From Thuidium tamariscinum (Eukaryota > Streptophyta > Bryopsida > Hypnales > Thuidiaceae), in NCBI GenBank assembly GCA_947034885.2, contig OX344752.2, positions 30,548,386 through 30,612,385 of the forward strand: a stretch of DNA of 64,000 nucleotides, written 5' to 3'. Positions 56,994-64,000 of the stretch are shown here, one piece after another (the stretch's first letter is position 1; each line of letters begins with the position of its first letter). A program made the position numbers and the translations under genes. Under the pieces are notes generated by a model. The model made no database searches, had not been told where the DNA came from, and worked only from the letters and a program-made list of their open reading frames with translations.

Positions 56994-59050
56994 GTAGATG
57001 GTATTTAGTGACGAACAGGTGATATGGCAGTACCTTCTGAAGTCACGTCATGGGGAGGAATGTTTATTAATTCATAGAGCCAGACTCGGAGTGGATGATT
57101 TCATTCGGTAGTCTTTAGTTTCCTTTACATACGGTTGTAAGAGATGACAAATTCAGATCATCGCAATGTAATAGAGAGATGGTGTTAGTGCGAATGAAGA
57201 AGAGTTCCACAGCAAGGACCGAAGCAAAACGTATCATTTATTGTCAAATTGAATGATCTTCCTTTGAGACCGCGGTGATCAAGTGTCTGTCCCTCCGAAA
57301 CTCTTGGTCTACGCCATAAGTTGGAACATGGGTGATTTGAATTTTCTAGTGATACTGCTAAAATATTATTAAACCATATTAGGTTTACATTTACTCTTTT
57401 CTAGTTTCTACTTTTGTTTGTAAATGTTAAAATGACCGAATGTTGTGTCTTTTGTTGTGCTCTCCATGTTCGTGGATCACCAGGCTTACGTGTGAAGATG
57501 AAACATTTACAACGAATGCAATGATTTTCTTGTTAAGAACTGCATTTTCTATGCAATACGAGAATGTACGACATGATTTTTTTGAGGCCAAGTGTCGAAA
57601 ACATAAATAGGACGTGGTAAGACGTGCAACGCTTAATTTGACTGTGTTTGGTTCTTGAAGACAAATCCTGAGTTTCTTTCTTCAATTTCCTTGCACTGCC
57701 TGTTCCGGAGTGTGGCAAGCTTACGTGAGTGCCTCTCCCGTAGCCGAAGCCCGGGTGGTCAGGACAGCGCCCCACTGGCGCCTTCCCTAATAATTTTGAA
57801 TTGTTTTCCTTGCTTGCATGGACTTTCGTTATCATATTGTTAATCTAATGTAAGTTACTGCTGTTGTGAGGAAAGAATCTTCATTATACATGTACAGTAC
57901 TTCAAGTATGAGGAAGGAAGCACTGAGCGGTCGACCGTGTCAACAGCGTACTCTAAGCTACTCCCGAAGTAGAGTTGCCCGCAGAAGGTCCCGCAGAGGC
58001 TGACACCGTTCACGGCCACGTTTAGGGGAAGTACGCTGGGGTTGTGAGAATTCGGGTCGCATGAAGGTAGTATTAACGCCCAAGGAGACGAGCCACTGCG
58101 GAGATACTCCTGATGAGGGTTTTGAAGGTCCCAAGGAACCCTCGCCTGTGCAAACTCGGACTAGCGACGCTAAGTACGCCATAGAGGAGCTTGAGCCGGT
58201 TTCGTCTCCTTTCTATTGATCTCTTCATCTCCTGTTCTTGAGTTGTGTGTGTATTCTGCTCACTCCCTGTGTTGAGGTTGAGTTCCCATGTGTTCCCTCG
58301 TCCTTATTGCTGGTAGCTGCTTGCGTACAACTGAGCTCAAGGCTGAGAAGGTTCTTAAGAGGAACTTGTTTTGATCAGATCTAGTTGCGCATGGCAGTGA
58401 TGAAAATGAAAAGGGGTCGTGAACAAGAGGAGGATCTGTCTGCGGTGCGTTTCTTGCTTCTGGATATGTGATTTTAAACTTTTAAGAGGAAACCACCTAA
58501 TGACTGGCTTGAAGGAATCCTTCTTCTGTGCATGATGAAGAACGATTCGTGCCTGTCGTCTTTTGCAGCATGTTGATTAGATTGAAATGTGAAAGAGAAG
58601 AAATTCGATGGGCCACCTAATTTTAGTGCCTGGTCATTTTTGTTGTATCACTGCAGCTGCTCCAATTTTTGGATGATGAAGCGGCTTTAGGGTCCATCCA
58701 ACAATGGTGACAATGACTGGTGAGATGCTGCTCAGTGATCACATGATGTGTGAAGTTTCTTAGAATGGCTAGTTTGTACTCTGTACCGTAGAGGACTTGT
58801 AGGAAGAAACAAAGAAAGGAAGAAACCCGGTGAGCCCTAGGGTTTCTTCCTCCTAGCCTGATGCTTTCGTGAAAACCCTGAACATGAAGATCTCCTCTTG
58901 GCTTTACCTTAGGTGTTCTTTCCAGTTTATATGTCGAATCCTAAGTCACGGAGCAAGGAGGTTTTGAGATAAGCATAGAACCTTCCGCTTTAGGGTCTAA
59001 TAATTTTTTTAAACCCAAGGGTACATTATCCTCAATCTCATTAACGTTTG
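56994..59050. other. Intergenic, gene-like composition in parts
   Basis: 57650-57800 and 57950-58240 are GC-richer. A plus-strand frame near 58060-58220 (reading TPKETSHCGDTPDEG) is open for about 50 codons but is unassigned and preceded by stops. The first few hundred bases probably include the isomerase 3' UTR. No RNA gene was recognised. Confidence 0.35.
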
Positions 59051-59059
59051 ATTTTTATA

Positions 59060-62000
59060 GATTCACTAGGGTCCTCCAGACCTTGGATTGGAGTTTGTAG
59101 CCTTCCATACCTAGTGGAACACTGGATTTGCACTTAGAGACGATCCACTATTTACACTGTTCATGTCGCTTCAGGCTCGTGGTTCTTGTTCGTTGGCATT
59201 TACCAATTGTTGGTTTTGTCAGGGAACCGGAATCGGAACCAAAACATAAAATCTTTTTAAGTTAGTGGAGTTTAGAAGAACTTCACAGAGCAATTGTGCG
59301 TAGATTTGGAGAGGTGGGAGTACTTGCCGTTCTTTGACAAACGGCCTGATAGTTTACCGAAGGGCCGAAAATTTCCTGAACTCATATTTCAAGCTGCTCA
59401 ACAATGTTGGGTTGCAATATTGGTATTATCTGAAGATTTTTTCACACGGACAAAGTGGCCCATGCTTGAGTTGGAGGCATTTGTACAATCTCAAAAAACT
59501 AATCTTGGAAAACTTGCCATTCTCCTTGTGTATTTGGGACTCTCCCACAATGAATGTACAGGAAATGAAACAAGATGTCAACATTGGCTTTCTGTGTGGA
59601 GAGGTTGGGCCAAACATGACCATAGGATTGATGTAGGCAAGTGGGAGGATGCATTGAAGGTATTGGGTCCTTTGAGTACATGAAATCCTTGGGTGAAGTT
59701 GTATTGAGAGAACAAACTGTGAGTGCTATTTGGCACCTACTTCCACCAAAGAGCTTATGGAGTGATGCACATGTTGAAGGGAGAACATATATACTCAAGC
59801 TGAGAAATTTTTGTGAATACAATGGTAGAGGTTATAAATGTGAATGCTCTTGGACATTGCATGGGATGCTTGCTATTGGCATTGGAAACATGGTTTATGT
59901 AAATTAGGAAATTGATGTACAAAAAGACCAATAGTCCAATTGTGGGATTTACTGTTGTCATTTCTTTTGTCCATGCCAACCTTGGTCTACTTGTATACGA
60001 TTCCACTAACTTTATGGAATGCAAAAAATCATGTCTAATTTTAGAACATGAAGGCATGTAATTTGGTTGACTTGGTTATTAGTGGCAACTTTGAATGATC
60101 TTAGGTGGACTCTTAGACTAAAAAAAAACATATAGTCACTACAGTTTTTCTAGATGAATTTCTTTGGGCCAAAGTAATTTGAATGAGTGTTTCCAACTCC
60201 TAGCTACAACATATGTTTGAATGAAAAGTATCCTCTCTAACTTATTTAAAATGAAGTTATATATGATTTAATCCTCCACACATTATTGAGCTCCTTATAA
60301 ATAAGAAGTTACAACATGATATAAAGCATAATTGAAGTCCAATGTTCCCACATTAATTGTAATAAAAAGTGTAGGGTGAACTATGCAATAAGAAGTAGTT
60401 GCCTAAATAGTTGTAAGCTAATTAACATTGCTTTTGCTTGAATGTAGGCTATAATCAACATGTTCAAGAGTACAAAACCATCTCCACTTTATGGTGTTCG
60501 TATAGTGGGTCTTTATGGTATGGGAGGAATTGGAAAGACCACTTTTTGGAGAGCACTTTGTGATGAGTTGCATATGAAGTTCAAAGGGAGAGTATGCAAT
60601 GCAGAATTGGGTAGTAAGACTTTGATTGAATTGCACAAGGAAGTGTTGCAAAAATCGACTAATATAAACCATGACAACTTGATGTCTAAGGACAAATATA
60701 TGGTTAGTTGAGCATATCCCACCTATATTGAATATGATGTTGATTGGGTGTGATGATGTGTTTATATTCTAATACCTTAATCTTAAAGAAGGTAATAATA
60801 GTTTGGAATTAAAAGTAGTCAACCCAATGTATCAGAGCTTTACATCGTCTTAGAAAAGAATGCTACTTATGGATCTAAAATTGTGCTATTGTAGACTATG
60901 GATCTTCTTAGATGACATCTACATCAACACCAAGTCATCTTGGCTGTAGATAATGTGTGTCAAGAGTTACTAGAACAAGTCAAGGTGTACCTTAGGGTAG
61001 GTTTTCATCCTAGCAACATTGTGATGGTGACGGCTCGCTCTATTGATATACTTGATTACTTAAATATCATCAAAAGTGATTGTCTAGAAAAGCCTAATTT
61101 GGAAGAAGATGCAAAGCAAATCTTTCTTCATAGTGCTACACCTTGCCTTCAACTCATAAGTGAAGGTGATGAACAAAAAATCCAATATTGCATTAGGCAA
61201 TGTCGTTTTCACTAAGGTGCCAATATAGAAGAGCATTTTCATCCTTTAGCACTCAAAGTTTTGGGTGCTCAATTGGGAAGCCTTGGATGCTATCCAAGCC
61301 TTTGGATGAAGAGTTTATCTAAAGATGACAAATTCAACCACTTTCGACAGAAGGACCATCTAATATTCAACATCCTCCGGAAAGGTTACAATTCATTACT
61401 TAAAAAGGACCAATTTTTATTCATGGATGCAATTCTTTTCCATCCATCTCAAAGGTGTTCATCTATTGATAAAGTATTTGTAACTGACGTTAGATTTGAA
61501 GATCATATTTTTTGTCATGATATTTATGAATGGTTAAGCATCGTGTACAACTTGTTGGAAGTGAAGTTCATTAAAGATCGGGTAAGAATTTTGAATAGTG
61601 ATTATTTGAATCATTTGTCTTTTGCAATTTAATGCATCTAGACTTTGTTTGAATCCACTACAACTATGCATTAAATTTTTAGATAATCAATTTGGTTAAC
61701 AAAATTTGTACTACCTTTCTATGTGTTTTTTTGCAAAAAAGTTGGTGTAACAAGGATCCAAGGTCAAGATAGTAAATAAGGTTCTTGAACGATAATCTCT
61801 CCATACCAAAGTAGAGGCAAATTTCTTGATTAATTTGGTTACTTTTATATTTTGGCCTTCCCAATATAGTGTTGTGTTGTGTATTAATTGCAGTTGCAAG
61901 CTTTGAAGGCTAAGTCACTAATTGAAGATATCAGTGATGGTTTCAACAATGTCATTGTTCACAACTTGTATCTTGAGTTTGTCAAATCCGAGGTGAAGAA

Positions 62001-63716
62001 GGGTCCTCTAGATGCCAGATGTTGGATGTGGTATGACAAAGAAGTCGCATATCCTGTTCATCTAGCAAAGAGACTTTAACTTTTGGTGCTTCAACTTTTT
62101 ATTGGTAGGAATGAAGTATTGGATTTGCAAGGTTGAATTTACAATGCCTCAAAAGCCTAGAACTTAGGTAGAATAATGAAGGCTGTAAAGGTTATAGAAG
62201 TAGAAGCCAACTAATTGGACATGGAAAGTTGAGGACACTAGTAGGAACCCCTGTTTAATGTGACAAGCCTAATTTTTCTTGACGGATTTTGCTAGGCATT
62301 AAAAGTAACAACCCGTGTTTTTATGTCAACAAAAACGTTCAACCCAACATCAATGCTGACATAAAAACATGGATTGTTACTTTTGATGCCTAGCAAAACC
62401 CGTCAAGAAAAATTAGGCCTTATCACATTAAACGGGGGTTTCTACTAGTGGGAATCTTGAGTGGCTTGACATGCGAAACATTCATTTTGCCCCGTGTTTT
62501 CAAGAAATTGGTCAGTTGACAAGGCTTAAGGTTTTGCGGTTTAATACAAATTGCTTTGATGAAAGGTGGGATACGAATTGTTGTAAAGAATTCCTACTCT
62601 CGGAGCCTTTACAACCACCAAATCTTAACAAATGCATTGAATTACAAAAACTTGTGCTTGAATGCACATGTCTTATATCATTTCCAGATTTGAGCAAGTT
62701 GACATCGTTGAAAAAGGTTTATCTTTCACAGATGCAAGAATGCAAGAGAGGTGGTTGGATTGAGCTCGCAATTGACTTCCCTACATGAACTCTTGTTGTT
62801 TGATTGCATTTTGTTAAGCAAATGTACCGATTTGAGTGATGTCATTTCATTGCAACAACTTCATGTTCAACATTGTTACGAGCTTAGTCAAACTCTTGAT
62901 TTGCACAAGCTTACAAAGCTACGACGCTTGCATTTAAAGTTAGACAATTTCAATAAGTTGCTAGGGTTGAATGACTCCACGCAATTGTAGGAACTTAGTC
63001 TATGCAATTTTGCAATTGACAACTTGCTTACTTTACAAGTGTTGAAGCATTTACAATGGCTAAGTATGGAATTTGTAAAGACTACAATGATGCCATGTTT
63101 TGACAACTTCATTGCCTTCAAAGAACTCATCCTCAATCATTTGCCAAAGGTTAGGCACATACATGGCATACTTTTGTTGACAAGGTTGAAAAGGTTGACA
63201 ATAAGAGATGCCCCTGATCTATTACAATTGCCTAAGTTGAGTGACTTGATGGCATTACAATACCTCCACCTAAGTGATTGTTGTAGTTTAGGTGGGAAAA
63301 ATGAATTATCAAATCTTTACAACCTCACGAATTTGGAAGTTTTGGAGATTACCTACACCCCAATCAGGAGGATACCAAACTTGCAATGCCTTACGCAACT
63401 CAAGGAGTTGCATTGCACTAGAATTTTGTTGGCCAAGTTACATGTTCTCAATGGTTTGGACAAATTGGAGTCTATCAACCTTTTTGATTGCCCTAAGTTG
63501 ACAAGCTTGGAGAGGGTAGGAAGCTTGCTTGCATTGACTTACATCGATGTTTTAAGTTGTTCTTGTTTGACGAGGTTGCTACATTTTAAAAGCTCTAAGA
63601 ATCTAAGGTTTCTCATCATTTGTTATAATGGAATGAGTCTGGATCTAGAAGACATTAGAGCCCTAGCAACCTTACTGGCACTCAAAATGTATAGTTGGGA
63701 CCATATTTGAGTGCTC
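59060..63716 (+). pseudogene. TIR-NB-LRR resistance gene relic
   Basis: TNL proteins are cytoplasmic or nuclear immune receptors that sense pathogen effectors. TIR: ELHRAIVRRFGEVGVLA and then FFDKRPDSLPKG (59276-59360) with a 1-base shift, continuing WVAILVLSEDFF; another shift near 59670 before EYMKSLGEVVLREQTVSAIW. NB-ARC: P-loop GMGGIGKTT (about 60520), kinase-2 VILAVDNV (about 60935), NIVMVTARS (61015), and HFHPLALKVLG (61240). A good intron runs 61582-61893 (GTAAGA...TTGCAG). LRRs follow to 63710. In-frame stops: 61213 (TAA), 62077 (TAA), 62134 (TGA), 62169 (TAG), 62988 (TAG); a frameshift near 62750; and a MITE at 62236-62450 inside an LRR codon. The N-terminal start of the TIR domain is not clear. 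Not functional as it stands. Confidence 0.85.
62236..62450. mobile_element. T5 CACTA-type MITE inside the LRR exon, 215 bp
   Basis: GGA lies on both sides (62233-62235 and 62451-62453). The ends CACTAGTAGGAACCCC and GGGGTTTCTACTAGTG pair, and the arms continue (ttttcttgacggattttgct against agcaaaacccgtcaagaaaa). Removing the MITE and one GGA joins KLR to NLEWLDM, restoring the leucine-rich repeat in frame, so the borders are exact. Confidence 0.88.
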
Positions 63717-64000
63717 TTTTTTGAGTTATTAGAAAAGATGTCACTGGTAGAGGTCGTATTACATTTAGAAGCAAAGCAACTAGAGTATTTCAGTACATTG
63801 TAGAGAAGGACACCAAATTATATTTGTTGTCATCTACTGGCTGGGCGTAGACATTATAACCTTGTAAACCCTTGAAGCCTTGCAATGTTGCCTCCTAAAA
63901 TTGCTTCAATTATAGTAGACCAACCTATTAGCATCCTGATTACTACCATGATTTTCAATTTGCCTATCTTGGGGTCATTCCAAGAAGGGTACATATTTAT
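63717..64000. other. Downstream flank of the TNL relic
   Basis: No further LRR-like coding is seen. Text near 63888-63960 weakly recalls a T4 passage (tagtagacca type), but the match is too short to call. Confidence 0.4.

Noticed and set aside
1-64000. tRNA, rRNA or other structural RNA genes
   Set aside because: I looked for tRNA-like A and B boxes with cloverleaf pairing and for rRNA core sequences and found none that I could support by eye.

Overview
The window looks like nuclear DNA of a land plant, possibly a bryophyte such as a moss. The evidence is plant-type split genes with GT-AG introns, a plastid-type phosphoribosylanthranilate isomerase with a transit-peptide-like leader, a TIR-NB-LRR resistance-gene relic, and dense nested DNA transposons in very AT-rich sequence. 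The land-plant call is firm. The bryophyte call is only an impression from the TIR/NB-ARC style.

Genes are few. An eRF1-like gene lies at 4.7-6.7 kb (minus strand, four exons, spliced by eye). Its frame is open, but it lacks the N-terminal domain and the GGQ motif. A single-exon GNAT acetyltransferase lies at 17.03-17.56 kb (minus), with a decayed partial duplicate beside it. A three-exon phosphoribosylanthranilate isomerase (tryptophan synthesis) lies at 54.26-56.99 kb (plus). A broken TIR-NB-LRR gene lies at 59.1-63.7 kb (plus). At 45.9-49.4 kb a gene-like, less AT-rich region has two plausible minus-strand exons of unproven identity. The coding genes stand out as GC-richer islands; I see no operon-like or functional link between them.

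Most of the rest is transposon. Seven families can be defined from their ends: T1, TTAA target with CCCCTAAAG termini, about 0.9 kb (piggyBac-like hallmark); T2, TA target with CACTAAA termini; T3, GGTGATTGCAAGAAAC termini, about 0.7 kb; T4, TA target with AGAGGATTT termini; T5, small CACTA-type foldbacks, two with clear 3-bp target duplications; T6, PIF/Harbinger-like with 3-bp duplications; T7, Mutator-like MITEs with 9-bp duplications. They are nested: T3 in T4, T4 in T2, T2 in T1, T1 in T7, T7 in T3, T1 in a 2.7-kb repeat. Several related empty sites lie in the same window, so target duplications can be read directly. A MULE transposase pseudogene (35.3-40.25 kb) is split by the 2.7-kb repeat, which carries an unrecognised 152-codon frame. 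A 1.09-kb T3 derivative at 49.56-50.65 kb is a near-perfect long hairpin.

Decay follows one pattern: in-frame stops in the MULE, the resistance gene and the older repeat copy are mostly explained by C-to-T or G-to-A changes, as expected for methylated, silenced DNA.
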